A stretch of DNA of 64,000 bases from CAYYGL01 sp964471235. Lineage in GTDB: Bacteria > Calditrichota > Calditrichia > RBG-13-44-9 > J075. The translations under genes were made by a program, and so were the position numbers. Under the pieces are notes generated by a model. That model ran no database searches, had not been told where the DNA came from, and worked only from the letters and a program-made list of their open reading frames with translations. The stretch is taken from contig CAYYGL010000002.1 of NCBI GenBank assembly GCA_964471235.1, positions 1 through 64,000 of the forward strand, in the 5' to 3' direction. Positions 8,743-18,334 of the stretch are shown here, in pieces. Position 1 is the first letter of the stretch. Each line of letters begins with the position of its first letter.

Positions 8743-10257
8743 CTACTTCCTCAGCTTCCACAGGCGAATGTGAGTTACCTGGCGCCCGTACAAATCCCGG
8801 TGGTAATAGGTATAAACAGTAATTAGCCGGTATCGTTTCCGTAATTGGGTTAAGAGCTTCTCATCCAGGTTGTTAAAATGGGCATCCACAAACCAGATGA
8901 CGCCACTGTCGGAGTCTTTCAGTATCCCTGGTAATTGCTCCCGGAAAATTCCGGCAGCCACCTGTTTTTCGGTAACCCCGAGCAAGCGTTGGGGCAGTCC
9001 GTTTGCATAATACAGAAAAACATCCGGCAGGGAGCACTCCGGACCGATCACCTGCACATCTGTCTGAAACACATTTGACGGTTTTGCTTCTGCTGGCAGG
9101 AGAATCACATCCCCGGGGGCGGCGTGTTCCCGTAAATCCTGCAAAACCAACCGCCAGGGTTCCCGGGTGGTCTCCCGATAATAACGGTGCAGAAAGAAAA
9201 GAGAAAGCAGGAGCAGCCCGCTAATGGCAAAAATTTGTAGTCGCCCGGGGAATTGGGTGATTGCGAACGCGATCAAAAAATAAAACGGCACGGCGGCGGC
9301 AATGGCATAACGCGGCATAAAGATGGGGCGAAGAATTTGGGAGAGCAAAAAGGGTACGGCAACCACCATGAATATCCACAAGAACAGAAAACCAATGGAT
9401 TCCCGATGTTGACCAGAGGGAGGATTGGGTAACATACGCCAGAGTGCCACGAAAGCCATCACAGAAATGAACGCCAGAACGAACGGGGCGCCGCTGAATT
9501 GCACAAAGGCACCTGCCAGGTGGAGGAACCCCGGGCGTTTGATCCAGAAGGAATGCTGAACGGACAATACGATTTCTTTGAACCTGAAGAAATATGGGAG
9601 AAACAAGAGGACCGTTACGATTTGAGCAGCCAACCAGGCAGAGGAAGCGAACGGTGTTTTCCGTTCCCGGTGAAGATATAAAAACCAGGCGTTTTCCAGT
9701 AACAGGATCAGCCATCCATATACATGGGTATGAATAAGCAGCACATTGACGATGACCAATGCAATGAGGGATTGCTTTTGATTCTTCCGAAGCTTCAAAT
9801 ATAACAAAACCGAGAGGATGCTGAGAAACTCTAACAAACTATAAGAACGCGCTTCCTGAGCATAGTATACCTGAAAGGGAGAAAGCAGAAAGATGAACAA
9901 TGTATAAAGGGTTACCCGGTTGTTCAAGAGACGTTTGCCAAGCGGAACTATCAACAACAGGGTGAAAATGTTCAGGATAGCAGAGAGGGAGCGCACGGCA
10001 AATTCGCTGCTTCCGAAGAGGTGGATCCAGAAGTGGAGCAAAATCCCATGAAGCGGTTGATGAGTATCGGCAAGGGTGCGCTGCCACATCTCTAAAAACG
10101 GAAGCAATGCCGTTCTAACTGAAAACCCTTCATCAATCCAGAGGCTGTCAAAAGCGATATGATAAAACCGGGTGATAATGGTAAGCACCACCACAAGCGC
10201 CGCCCCCCAATGAAAATGGCTTTCCGGTAGATCGGGAGGTTGAATTTTAATCCTCAT
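8743..10257 (-). CDS. GT-C membrane glycosyltransferase (PMT/ArnT-like)
   Basis: A 504-residue polytopic membrane protein with about ten hydrophobic helices and a soluble C-terminal domain from about residue 370. The first outside loop carries LWIDEGFSVRT, the acidic D/E motif used by GT-C enzymes, followed by ADTHQPLHGILLHFW, an arrangement typical of the dolichyl-phosphate-mannose-protein mannosyltransferase (GT39/GT83) superfamily. It should transfer sugars from a lipid-phosphate donor outside the cytoplasmic membrane. It is the last gene of a four-gene glycosyltransferase run, 11 bp after the GT4 gene. The donor and acceptor are unknown. Confidence 0.85.
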   Translation of the reverse strand: MRIKIQPPDLPESHFHWGAALVVVLTIITRFYHIAFDSLWIDEGFSVRTALLPFLEMWQRTLADTHQPLHGILLHFWIHLFGSSEFAVRSLSAILNIFTLLLIVPLGKRLLNNRVTLYTLFIFLLSPFQVYYAQEARSYSLLEFLSILSVLLYLKLRKNQKQSLIALVIVNVLLIHTHVYGWLILLLENAWFLYLHRERKTPFASSAWLAAQIVTVLLFLPYFFRFKEIVLSVQHSFWIKRPGFLHLAGAFVQFSGAPFVLAFISVMAFVALWRMLPNPPSGQHRESIGFLFLWIFMVVAVPFLLSQILRPIFMPRYAIAAAVPFYFLIAFAITQFPGRLQIFAISGLLLLSLFFLHRYYRETTREPWRLVLQDLREHAAPGDVILLPAEAKPSNVFQTDVQVIGPECSLPDVFLYYANGLPQRLLGVTEKQVAAGIFREQLPGILKDSDSGVIWFVDAHFNNLDEKLLTQLRKRYRLITVYTYYHRDLYGRQVTHIRLWKLRK

Positions 10258-10268
10258 GGCAATCGATT

Positions 10269-11306
10269 TTACCTTCCCAAAACTTGTTGATACACTGCAA
10301 GAGTTTTCGCAGCAATTTTATCCCAGGTGAAATGTTTCAGTACGTGTTGTTTCAGGCGGTCCGACCGGGGTGCTTCCAGTGCCGCGAGAATGCCCCGTCG
10401 GATGTCTTCTATGGAATAGGGGTTCACATACTCCACCATATCTTCAAAATACTCCCGGGTACCGCCGTAAGGGGTGATGACAATTTTAGCGCCGGCAAGA
10501 GCAGCTTCCAGGGCAGCAATACCGGGGGTTTCAAACTTTGCCGGAAGGGCAAATACCTCACACGCGGCATAAGCGGACGCCAGCAGCGGCGAATCGTGCG
10601 GCACTCCCTCGATAATCAACAGGTTTTTGTTCTTTCGGGCTGCCTGTATAATGGCTTCCGACTCCCCGCCCCGTGTGACCTGCCCGATAATGACCGCAGG
10701 ATGATCAATTTTTGCCAATGCCTGCACCAGCGCCAGCACATTTTTTCGATCCGGACCGATATGCCCCACATTCAGGATAAAGTTTTCCAGACCGTATTGT
10801 TTCTTAAACAATGCCGGATCGCCGTGCAGAAAAGATTCGGAAACGCCGTTGGGAACGACGGTAATTTTTTCCATGGGGATGCCCAATCCTTTATGCACCA
10901 ACTTCGCTTCCGCCCGGGTATTGGGAAGCACGGCTTCCGCCCAGGTACATACATCCCGGTTATAGCCGTAATCCCACCACACCCCGCGATGGATTTTGCG
11001 CATTAACCGGTGGATGGCAGTGATGGTGCGAACGGTGCGCGCAGAACGGCGGGTATAGAAAATCGAACTGACCACATACGGAAGTTTTCGCTCGTGAAAA
11101 TGACGTGCCAGCCCATAAACATCGAAGTTAGAGGCAAACAAATGCACCAGGTCACAATCCAATATTTCTTCCAGGGACGCCCACATATTAAACAGCTCCA
11201 CATCTATCCCCAACCGTAACAAATGGTTGCGGGTTTCCATAATTTGCACCGTGGGTCCGCCCCGAATCAGGCTTACCCCCTGGTAAGATGCCATCCGAAT
11301 TTTCAT
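10269..11306 (-). CDS. GT4-family glycosyltransferase
   Basis: A 345-residue GT-B fold glycosyltransferase. The donor-binding half contains VGHIGPDRKNVLALVQAL and the acidic EX7E-type motif in AKFETPGIAALEAALAG, followed by PYGGTREYFED. The family uses nucleotide-sugars in the cytoplasm. It is shorter than average but complete. The gene lies 21 bp after the other GT4 gene and 11 bp before the GT-C gene, so the three probably act on one glycan. The specific sugar cannot be predicted. Confidence 0.88.
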   Translation of the reverse strand: MKIRMASYQGVSLIRGGPTVQIMETRNHLLRLGIDVELFNMWASLEEILDCDLVHLFASNFDVYGLARHFHERKLPYVVSSIFYTRRSARTVRTITAIHRLMRKIHRGVWWDYGYNRDVCTWAEAVLPNTRAEAKLVHKGLGIPMEKITVVPNGVSESFLHGDPALFKKQYGLENFILNVGHIGPDRKNVLALVQALAKIDHPAVIIGQVTRGGESEAIIQAARKNKNLLIIEGVPHDSPLLASAYAACEVFALPAKFETPGIAALEAALAGAKIVITPYGGTREYFEDMVEYVNPYSIEDIRRGILAALEAPRSDRLKQHVLKHFTWDKIAAKTLAVYQQVLGR

Positions 11307-11327
11307 TGCACTCGATTCCGTTATGAA

Positions 11328-12329
11328 TTATTCCCCTGCAAATTCTTTTATTGCTGCTACCAACTGTTCTTCCCGGCGTTGCAGTGGAAATTTCCGGGCA
11401 ATATGCTCACGCCCTTTCAATCCCTGCTGTTCCGGTAAAGCTAAGGCTTGCATGATGGCATTGCTCAGCCCGGTCACATCTTCCGTTTCCACCAGAAAGC
11501 CAAAGTGGTTAATAGCCGCCGGCATGCCGCCCACCCGGGTTCCAACAGGGATACAGCCGCAGAGCATCGCTTCGCAGAGGGTGTTGGGAAATCCGCCCTC
11601 ATGGCGGGACGGCTGGCAATAGACCTTCGCCTGTTGATAATACGCTAATAAATCCCCACGCGGCACCGGGGAAACAAACTGCATATTTTCAGGTACTTCG
11701 CCCAATAAAGCAGGCACTTCCGCCGGATTGATTCCCACCACCCGGAATTCCACCCCGGGGAGCCGCCGGGCGGTCTCCACTAACACATCTATCCCTTTAA
11801 TAAGCATCCGTTGCCGGGTATCGCATTTTGCCACGGTAAGCACTATCGGTTGTTTCGGAAATGCCGGCTGCCAGAAATCGGCATCGTACCCGGTGGGCAG
11901 CCGTTTTATTGTTTCGATATTCAATCCGCTGTTTTTCCGCAAGATATGAATCGCGTTTTCATGAATAGCAAACACCCGGTCGGCATGGCGCAGAGCAAAC
12001 CGTACCAGGGGGGATTTCCACCGGCTCAGCCAGATGCCGTAATTCAGTTCCCGGTCGGCTGCCGTATCCACCCCGCCAAGCTGAATGAGCGTTCGTTTGC
12101 CAAAAAGCTGTGCCGCCAGCACCATGGCAAACGTGTATGTAGAAGCAAACCATCCCAGAGCAACATCGTTTTTGGCGACTAACTTTATAATTCGGGGGAT
12201 GGCTGCCCAACCGCCGCCCAGGTGAGCGCTTACCTCGAAATGCTTTTTTAACAATGCGATATCCTGATGGATGTCTGATAAATTTAGAGCAGAGATTACC
12301 GTAATTTTTAAAGGGGGTTGCCGTTTCAT
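11328..12329 (-). CDS. GT4-family glycosyltransferase
   Basis: A 333-residue GT-B enzyme. The C-terminal half has the classical motif QPSRHEGGFPNTLCEAML (EX7E glutamates in HEGG and CEAM) and then GTRVGGMPAAI. It is a cytoplasmic sugar transferase for a cell-surface glycan. It lies 6 bp after the GT-C gene upstream, indicating one transcript. It differs clearly from the neighbouring GT4 protein, so it is not a recent duplicate. Confidence 0.9.
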   Translation of the reverse strand: MKRQPPLKITVISALNLSDIHQDIALLKKHFEVSAHLGGGWAAIPRIIKLVAKNDVALGWFASTYTFAMVLAAQLFGKRTLIQLGGVDTAADRELNYGIWLSRWKSPLVRFALRHADRVFAIHENAIHILRKNSGLNIETIKRLPTGYDADFWQPAFPKQPIVLTVAKCDTRQRMLIKGIDVLVETARRLPGVEFRVVGINPAEVPALLGEVPENMQFVSPVPRGDLLAYYQQAKVYCQPSRHEGGFPNTLCEAMLCGCIPVGTRVGGMPAAINHFGFLVETEDVTGLSNAIMQALALPEQQGLKGREHIARKFPLQRREEQLVAAIKEFAGE

Positions 12330-12335
12330 GGTTTA

Positions 12336-14018
12336 TTAACGTTCAAATAACGTAAGATAGCGCTTCACCGCCCGATCCGTATCACCCGGTGAAAAGGAAA
12401 AAATTGCCCAGTCTCCGTCATATCGTAAGTTTTCCAGGGAAAAATCGGGCAGATATTGTTGTACAAATTCCCGGCGACTGACAAAAAGTGACCGGGAGAA
12501 CAGTTCCCTTAAGCCTTTCATCTCTTTTATTGTTAATCCCCGGCACAGAATGTAACCATCGTCTTCATAAAGATTAATAGAAGCGAACGCAATATCCGGG
12601 TAACGGGCTTGCAACAAACGGCTTTTTAACGGGAAGGTTGGGTCCGTTAAAATAAATCGGTATGCGGTACTATCCTGCCCTGCTTGCTCCCGAAACAGAT
12701 TAACTACCCTGTCGGCAGCCCCCCAGAAGTTTTCCACCGCCCGATTCTGCGATTGCGCCATCAGGTAATGGGATTGGGTGCGTTCCAGCCAGACCTTCCC
12801 CAGGCTGATGTCCCGCACCCGCAGCGATTGATAAACCCGCACATCCGGCAGCCGGTAGGGAAAGAGCACAAACACCAGGGTCTGAAGGATGATCATGGCA
12901 AAAAGGAGTTCCCTTATCCGTTTGCTACCCCGAAGCAGAAGGGGCAATGTGCCAAGAACCCCGGCTGCACAAATCGTAAAATAGCCCTTGGAATAATGAA
13001 AAAGAAGAAAAAACAGAATTGGGGGGAAAATCCACCAGAACAACAATCGCTTCAGGGTTGGGAGGGGCAAAGCCGTACCGGAGTGGGAAAACTGAAGCGG
13101 CTCCTCCGCCACGCTAAAAACAACATCTTCGGAAAAGCGTTTCATTGTGGCAAGCAGTTCCGGTATAGAAAAATGCCCCATTCGCAGTATCCGGCGCAGA
13201 AGAATCGGCGCTGGTATTACAAAAGGCAGAAAAATGAATACGCTGTAAGAAGAGAGCCGATAGATATTTTGCAGCAAATTAAGCGGCTCTACCGGATAGA
13301 GTGTTTTATAGAAGTTGAGATAAGTTTTCCAGCCACCGACAGCACTCATCATCGGGAGCAGCCATACCAACAATGCTCCCACGCCTAACAGATGGGATAG
13401 AACAGCCCACCTCCTCGATGCCCCGCCATTCCGGACCCGTCTGATCCACAGGAAAAGATAAAGCGGAAACAGCAGCAGCGGCGAACTGGGGCGGATGCCC
13501 ATTCCCAGGGCAAAAAATACCGGCAGGGCATAAATCCCGCGGGAAGATAAGCCCAACAAAACAGCCCCGACACTAAAGAACAGGTCAAAGGCATAAATCT
13601 GGGTATTGCTGTTATAAAACCATACAAAGGGATTGCTCATGACCAACAAGGCAAGCAGTATCGAGAGGGATTTCGGGAACCACTTCCGCCACAGGAAATA
13701 GAGCAAGCCGCTGCCAAGCGCTGAAAAAACAAGATTTAGATACTTCATCGCAGTGAAGGCGTTGCCGGTAAATGAGGTGATGAGGCGTAACAGAAGAACG
13801 TAGAGATAGTATCCCGGTAACTGAGGGCGGATATCCGGTAAAGAAAAAGAGCGGGTAGCCAGGGCAAAGCTGGCATCATCATACGTCACCCCCAGCCCGT
13901 TGTGAAGGGAGAAGAGAGCCGTCAAGAAGCCAACGGTTAGGGTGAGAGCGCCGGCAATTAGCCAGTCCCCATATTGGATCCGGGAGGGGTGGTGAAGTGT
14001 TGGATGCGCCGCCATCAT
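12336..14018 (-). CDS. GT-C-like polytopic membrane glycosyltransferase
   Basis: A 560-residue membrane protein. The first predicted helix (about residues 20-40) is followed by an outside loop with GVTYDDASFALATRSF and later DIRPQLPGYYLYVLLLR, the Asp-Asp-containing loop of GT-C (GT39-like) proteins. About ten more helices follow, then a soluble domain from about residue 400. Its ATG directly abuts the stop codon of the OppF-like ATPase gene (TGA followed at once by ATG), which suggests translational coupling. The acceptor is unknown. Confidence 0.78.
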   Translation of the reverse strand: MMAAHPTLHHPSRIQYGDWLIAGALTLTVGFLTALFSLHNGLGVTYDDASFALATRSFSLPDIRPQLPGYYLYVLLLRLITSFTGNAFTAMKYLNLVFSALGSGLLYFLWRKWFPKSLSILLALLVMSNPFVWFYNSNTQIYAFDLFFSVGAVLLGLSSRGIYALPVFFALGMGIRPSSPLLLFPLYLFLWIRRVRNGGASRRWAVLSHLLGVGALLVWLLPMMSAVGGWKTYLNFYKTLYPVEPLNLLQNIYRLSSYSVFIFLPFVIPAPILLRRILRMGHFSIPELLATMKRFSEDVVFSVAEEPLQFSHSGTALPLPTLKRLLFWWIFPPILFFLLFHYSKGYFTICAAGVLGTLPLLLRGSKRIRELLFAMIILQTLVFVLFPYRLPDVRVYQSLRVRDISLGKVWLERTQSHYLMAQSQNRAVENFWGAADRVVNLFREQAGQDSTAYRFILTDPTFPLKSRLLQARYPDIAFASINLYEDDGYILCRGLTIKEMKGLRELFSRSLFVSRREFVQQYLPDFSLENLRYDGDWAIFSFSPGDTDRAVKRYLTLFER

Positions 14019-15023
14019 TCAAGAGGATTCCTTATATAACCAGCAGGAGACCTGGTGCTCTTTATCCAGCCTTGTTACCGGGGGCATTTCCTTTTCGCAA
14101 ACCGGTTTTCGTTGAGAACAGCGGGAAAAGAACGGACAGCCCGGCGGCAGGTGGGTTGGCGAGGGAATTTCCCCGCTTAACACAATTCGTTTTCGCCGGG
14201 TTTGGGGGTCCGGCATGGGGATGGCACTGAGCAACGCCTCGGTGTATGGATGCGCGGGATGATGAAAAATAGTCTCCACGGTACCACGTTCCACAATCAT
14301 TCCCAGGTACATGATTAAAACCTCATCACAAATGTGATACACCACGCTCAGATCATGGGAAATAAAGAGGTAGGTAAGTTGATGCTGCTCCTGTAAGTCT
14401 TTGAGAAGTTTTAGAATCTGAGCCTGGATGGAGACGTCAAGGGCGGAGACCGGCTCATCGCAGACAATCACTTCCGGCTGAACGGTAAGCGCCCGGGCAA
14501 TACACAAGCGCTGACGCTGCCCGCCGGAGAATTCAAACGGATAACGGCGCCGACTCTCTTCGGGGAGTCCTACCGAAGACAATACCCGGTTGATCTCCCC
14601 CGGTATTTCGGATTTCTTACAAATCTGATGGACCCGGAAAATTTCCGTCAATCCCCGTTCAATTCGCTGGCGAGGATTCAGAGAGGTGTAAGGATTCTGG
14701 AATATCATCTGCACCCGGCGATGGTAATTCAGTTTCCGCCCACCGGAAAAGGATTGAATATTTTCTCCGTCAAACAAAATCGCCCCCCGGTCCGGTTCTT
14801 CCAACTTACAGATCAACTTCCCCACCGTGCTTTTTCCGCAGCCCGATTCACCCACCAACCCGGTCGTTCGACCCCGATGCAATTGAAACGACACCCCATT
14901 CACTGCATAGATATGCTGCCGGGATTCACCAAAGAGTTTCTTTTCCAGGGGAAAGCGTTTGTGGAGGTTGTTCACGGTGAGAATGGGTGTTTGATCTTGC
15001 AAGTCAGCCCTAATTGGCGTCAA
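14019..15023 (-). CDS. OppF/DppF-type ABC transporter ATP-binding protein
   Basis: A 334-residue ABC ATPase of the oligopeptide/dipeptide class. Walker A is GLVGESGCGKST, the signature FSGGQRQRLCIARAL, and Walker B VIVCDEPVSALD. The C-terminal oligopeptide-transporter domain is present (PHPYTEALLSAIPMPD and the cysteine-containing tail from PPGCPFFSRCS to SCWLY). In cells this subunit pairs with OppD and two permeases, none of which is in the window, so it is an orphan here. It is joined to the glycosyltransferase genes with no gap. A role in peptide uptake is the default reading. Confidence 0.9.
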   Translation of the reverse strand: MTPIRADLQDQTPILTVNNLHKRFPLEKKLFGESRQHIYAVNGVSFQLHRGRTTGLVGESGCGKSTVGKLICKLEEPDRGAILFDGENIQSFSGGRKLNYHRRVQMIFQNPYTSLNPRQRIERGLTEIFRVHQICKKSEIPGEINRVLSSVGLPEESRRRYPFEFSGGQRQRLCIARALTVQPEVIVCDEPVSALDVSIQAQILKLLKDLQEQHQLTYLFISHDLSVVYHICDEVLIMYLGMIVERGTVETIFHHPAHPYTEALLSAIPMPDPQTRRKRIVLSGEIPSPTHLPPGCPFFSRCSQRKPVCEKEMPPVTRLDKEHQVSCWLYKESS

Positions 15024-15185
15024 GTCTCAATGGTTTTACTCAGATTGCGTGGGATAAACTCCGGGCGGAGGGAGTGGGTGATCGGTAACGAGTGTCGGAG
15101 AAGAACGACATGTCCATTTCTTTATCCGATTCCCACCAGATCCCCCTATTCCCTATATCCCCTCTCCCCTCCCAAATATTATCTC

Positions 15186-16268
15186 CTATCGGGGCACCCG
15201 TTCCAGCAATCCCAATTTGATCAATTTTTGAGCAATTTCCTGAAAGGCTTTGCTGGCAGGGCTTTTCGGGTTTCCGGCGACGATGGGTGTGCCCCCGTCA
15301 CCGGCTTCTGCCACCTCGGGATCGATGGGAATTTCTCCTAAGAAGGGCACTCCCAATTCATAAGCTGCTTTGGCGCCTCCCCCCTTACCGAAAATATATA
15401 CCTTCTCCCCGTTCCCGGGATTCGGGTAATAGCTCATGTTTTCCACAATGCCAAAGGTATGGATGTTCAATTTCTGGAACATCTGGTGGCCGCGCCGGGC
15501 ATCCACCACCGCTACTTCCTGGGGCGTGGTGACCACAATTGCACCGCTCATGGGCACTTTTTGCACCAGGCTGAGCTGTACATCCCCGGTGCCGGGTGGT
15601 AAATCGATGATCAGGGTATCCAGTTCACCCCATTCCACTTCTCTTAAAAACTGCTCCACCGCCTTGTTCACCATGGGACCCCGCCAGATTACCGGGGTGT
15701 CCTTATCAATTAAAAATCCCATGGACATCATCTTGATGTTAAACTTCTCTACCGGCAGCAATTTTTGCTGTGCAGTTACGCCCGGTTTATCTTCCACTCC
15801 CATCATGATATGTATGCTGGGTCCGTAAATATCGCTATCCATCAACCCCACTTTTAAGCCCTCGTTCGCCAGGGCAATGGCTAAGTTGGTGCTGACAGTG
15901 GATTTCCCCACCCCGCCCTTACCAGACGCCACGGCAAGTAAACTGCGAATTCCGGGCAGTGCTGCCCTGCCCGCCCACGGGTCATTTGGCTTGGGAGGAC
16001 CAACCGGAATGTTTAAGGTCGGCAACGCTTCAACCGCCAAGATCTTTTTATCCGGCAATTCCCGTTTTAGAGTATCCTGAATTGCTTTTTTAATCTCGCT
16101 CTTTACGGATTCGTTCGTGGTATTGAATTTTAAATCCACCGTAATACGGGTTTCCTGTATATTGATGGTTCGCACCACGCCAAACGAGACAATATTTTCT
16201 TCCTCATAACCGGGATAAGGAATTTGTTTTAATAACGACTTTATATATTCTTCATTTATATCAGGCAT
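15186..16268 (-). CDS. Mrp/ApbC-family Fe-S carrier ATPase lacking CxxC
   Basis: A 360-residue protein with an N-terminal MIP18-like domain (about residues 1-85) and a ParA/MinD-type ATPase with the deviant P-loop GKGGVGKST at 116-124, DSDIYGPS and IDLPPGTGD. These proteins carry [4Fe-4S] clusters to apo-enzymes. The usual CPxC cluster-binding pair after ENMS is replaced by NPGN (residues 283-286), as I recall also for Bacteroidota homologues. If so, cluster binding must differ from the E. coli or yeast proteins. It lies 163 bp upstream of oppF and may start that operon. Confidence 0.9.
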   Translation of the reverse strand: MPDINEEYIKSLLKQIPYPGYEEENIVSFGVVRTINIQETRITVDLKFNTTNESVKSEIKKAIQDTLKRELPDKKILAVEALPTLNIPVGPPKPNDPWAGRAALPGIRSLLAVASGKGGVGKSTVSTNLAIALANEGLKVGLMDSDIYGPSIHIMMGVEDKPGVTAQQKLLPVEKFNIKMMSMGFLIDKDTPVIWRGPMVNKAVEQFLREVEWGELDTLIIDLPPGTGDVQLSLVQKVPMSGAIVVTTPQEVAVVDARRGHQMFQKLNIHTFGIVENMSYYPNPGNGEKVYIFGKGGGAKAAYELGVPFLGEIPIDPEVAEAGDGGTPIVAGNPKSPASKAFQEIAQKLIKLGLLERVPR

Positions 16269-16617
16269 TTAAAGAACTCCTTTCTGGTATGTAATATTTT
16301 AGAAATAAGGTATTTATTCAGTTGTCTTGCCCCAGAGAGCACAGAGGTCATTGAGAATATGAAATAATTGATCAAAAAAGCGAAATAACAAGAAGTTTTA
16401 CAGAAGTTATTGCAGTATTTTCGACTTTTCCCTTGAATTTCGTTTCTGAAAACGCTATGAACTCTGTGGCTGAATCGTTACGAAATAAGACTTATCCAAC
16501 TGTCTGCCTCCTGTGGAAGCCCGCTCTCTACCCCACCAATTTCCCCCATCATCACAACTGCGAACCGAGTGAATACTGCCATTGGGATTATCACCACGTG
16601 ATCATGTTGCGGCTGTT
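16269..16617. other. 349-bp spacer between plsX and mrp
   Basis: Noncoding spacer. It is AT-rich near the mrp start. I see no hairpin with a T-run and no small gene with a ribosome-binding site. The mrp promoter must lie here but I cannot place it. Confidence 0.5.
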
Positions 16618-17682
16618 CTATTTCTCCGTCACTTTTTCGTTAAACATGCTCAAATAATATTCCCGGATGGAAGCTTCAATCTGCCCCACCAGGTTGCTGC
16701 GGATTGATTTTTCCGCCAGCAGGATGGCGTTTTTTATGGCTTTTGCTTTCGAACGACCATGTGCCTTGATAATAAGTTTGCGAAATCCCAACAGCGGCGC
16801 ACCGCCATACTCGGTGTAATCAAATCGTTTTTTGAGTTTGCTTAAGGCCGGCGCTAACATGGCAATGCCAACCTTGGAGAGAACTCCCCGTTTCCACATT
16901 TGCTTCATGGTTTGCATCACCATCTCCGCCATACCTTCCAATCCTTTCAGAACAATATTCCCGGTAATGCCTTCGGTGACAATCACATCGGCAGTGCCCC
17001 GCATAATGTCTTTGCCCTCCACGTTACCGATGAAATTTAACTGCTCCATTCTCCGAAGCAGGGCATGGGTTTCCACCAGGGTGCTGTGACCTTTGGTTTC
17101 CTCTTCACCGATATTCAACAATCCCACCCTCGGGTTGCTAATGCCAAGAATATCCCGGGCATAGTGCATTCCCATAATGGCAAAACTGAGCAATTGATTG
17201 GGCGTACAATGGATGGTAGCGCCCACATCCAGCAGGGTGGTCATTCCCGAATCTTCGGGATGAATTTTAGCAGCGGGCAGCACGGCGGCAAAAGCTGCCC
17301 GTTCTATACCGGCTATCCGGGGAATCACCGAGGAACATGCCATGACCGTGGCACCGGTGCTTCCGGCGCTTACCAGGGCATCTCCTTTTTCATCCCGGAT
17401 TAAGCGAACCGCCACGTTAATAGAGGCATTCTGTTTTTCTTCCACGGCTTCCCGCGGGGGTTCATCCATGGAGATGACTTCACTGCTATGAACAATTTCC
17501 CAGCGGTCCTCGGGCAGGGATTTTCCCGTCATTAACGCCCGGATTTTCTCCTCATCTCCTACAAAAATACATTTGATGGTGTTGCTCTCCAGACAGGCTC
17601 GCAATGCTCCTTTGATTATCTCCTCCGGGGCATAATCACCGCCCATCGCATCTATCACCACTCGATTGTAACTCATGCTCAT
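16618..17682 (-). CDS. plsX: Phosphate acyltransferase PlsX
   Basis: A 354-residue PlsX, which converts acyl-ACP to acyl-phosphate for phospholipid synthesis. The N-terminal VVIDAMGGDYAPE is the family hallmark. Further conserved segments are SAGSTGATVM, MDEPPREAV, TEGITGNIVLKGLEGM and YGGAPLLGF. The start may be the ATG at 17682 or an in-frame ATG two codons later. Its common neighbours rpmF and fabH are absent, so it appears to be a single-gene unit. Confidence 0.96.
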   Translation of the reverse strand: MSMSYNRVVIDAMGGDYAPEEIIKGALRACLESNTIKCIFVGDEEKIRALMTGKSLPEDRWEIVHSSEVISMDEPPREAVEEKQNASINVAVRLIRDEKGDALVSAGSTGATVMACSSVIPRIAGIERAAFAAVLPAAKIHPEDSGMTTLLDVGATIHCTPNQLLSFAIMGMHYARDILGISNPRVGLLNIGEEETKGHSTLVETHALLRRMEQLNFIGNVEGKDIMRGTADVIVTEGITGNIVLKGLEGMAEMVMQTMKQMWKRGVLSKVGIAMLAPALSKLKKRFDYTEYGGAPLLGFRKLIIKAHGRSKAKAIKNAILLAEKSIRSNLVGQIEASIREYYLSMFNEKVTEK

Positions 17683-18334
17683 CCCTTAATTTTTGGCGAA
17701 ATATACTACCTTTACCTCGCTAATTCAAGAGTGGGCGGAATTTGGAAAAAACGAGTGGGGATGCCGAACCGAGAAACAGCCGCAACAGATATAAGAAAGG
17801 CGACTACTCAGGGAGTAGCTCTTCAGGACGTGGATAAGAAAGAGTTCCTGTAGAAATCTGTTTTTGTCATCAAAACTTTTTCGTTACCGCAATGATCCCA
17901 GGGGATACGCGACGGCTGCAACGTGAAAGAGATAAACATCTGTTCGTTGCGAACGTTGCGTTCGTTGCGGTAGAACAACCTGAGTAATTACTAAAAAAGT
18001 TCTCCCTCCGTCCTCTCTGATGCTCCGTTATCTTGTTCATCCCCGGTTGATCGCAACGGGTAAGAATTGGTTGTACCTACCCAATTTTTTATCCTTTTGC
18101 AATGATTCTCGGAAAAACTTAAATTTAAAGTTTGAAAATTCATTTCGGTATGTACCGGCTACCGGAATGCAGGAGAGACGAAATGGAATTAATCGCAGGA
18201 AAAAGATATTATCCTGTAATTTTTCAATAAAAAATCAAAAAATGTGCATCATTAATCACTAAAACAAATTATTAGAGATTGTTAATTTTTATTCTTAATA
18301 ACTCTTCCTTGATATTCTGAAAGGAGTAGCTGCC
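17683..18334. other. 652-bp spacer between plsX and ppdK
   Basis: Divergent intergenic region. Its middle is filled by copy 1 of the terminal-inverted-repeat element (17800-17991). The 150 bp before ppdK are very AT-rich, consistent with a promoter region, but no pair of boxes stands out. A good ribosome-binding site (AAAGGAG) precedes the ppdK start. Confidence 0.5.
17800..17991 (+). mobile_element. MITE-like repeat, copy 1 (192 bp)
   Basis: This sequence matches 26711-26885 over its whole length, apart from scattered substitutions and one extra segment. The ends are inverted repeats related to GTAACTACTCAGGT (left GCGACTACTCAGGG, right ACCTGAGTAATTAC). Relative to copy 2 it carries an additional 18 bp made of repeated GTTGCG/GAACG units near 17950. 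It encodes no protein. I see no clear target-site duplication. The layout fits a non-autonomous miniature element or another dispersed structured repeat. Confidence 0.75.

Noticed and set aside
10284..11006. 240-codon open frame on the plus strand
   Set aside because: Lies wholly opposite the GT4 gene 10269-11306, which has strong motifs; composition is Cys/His/Arg-rich as in antisense frames.
12684..13388. 234-codon open frame on the plus strand
   Set aside because: Antisense to the GT-C gene 12336-14018, low-complexity and Gln/Lys/Arg-rich, no family match; a shadow of the real gene.
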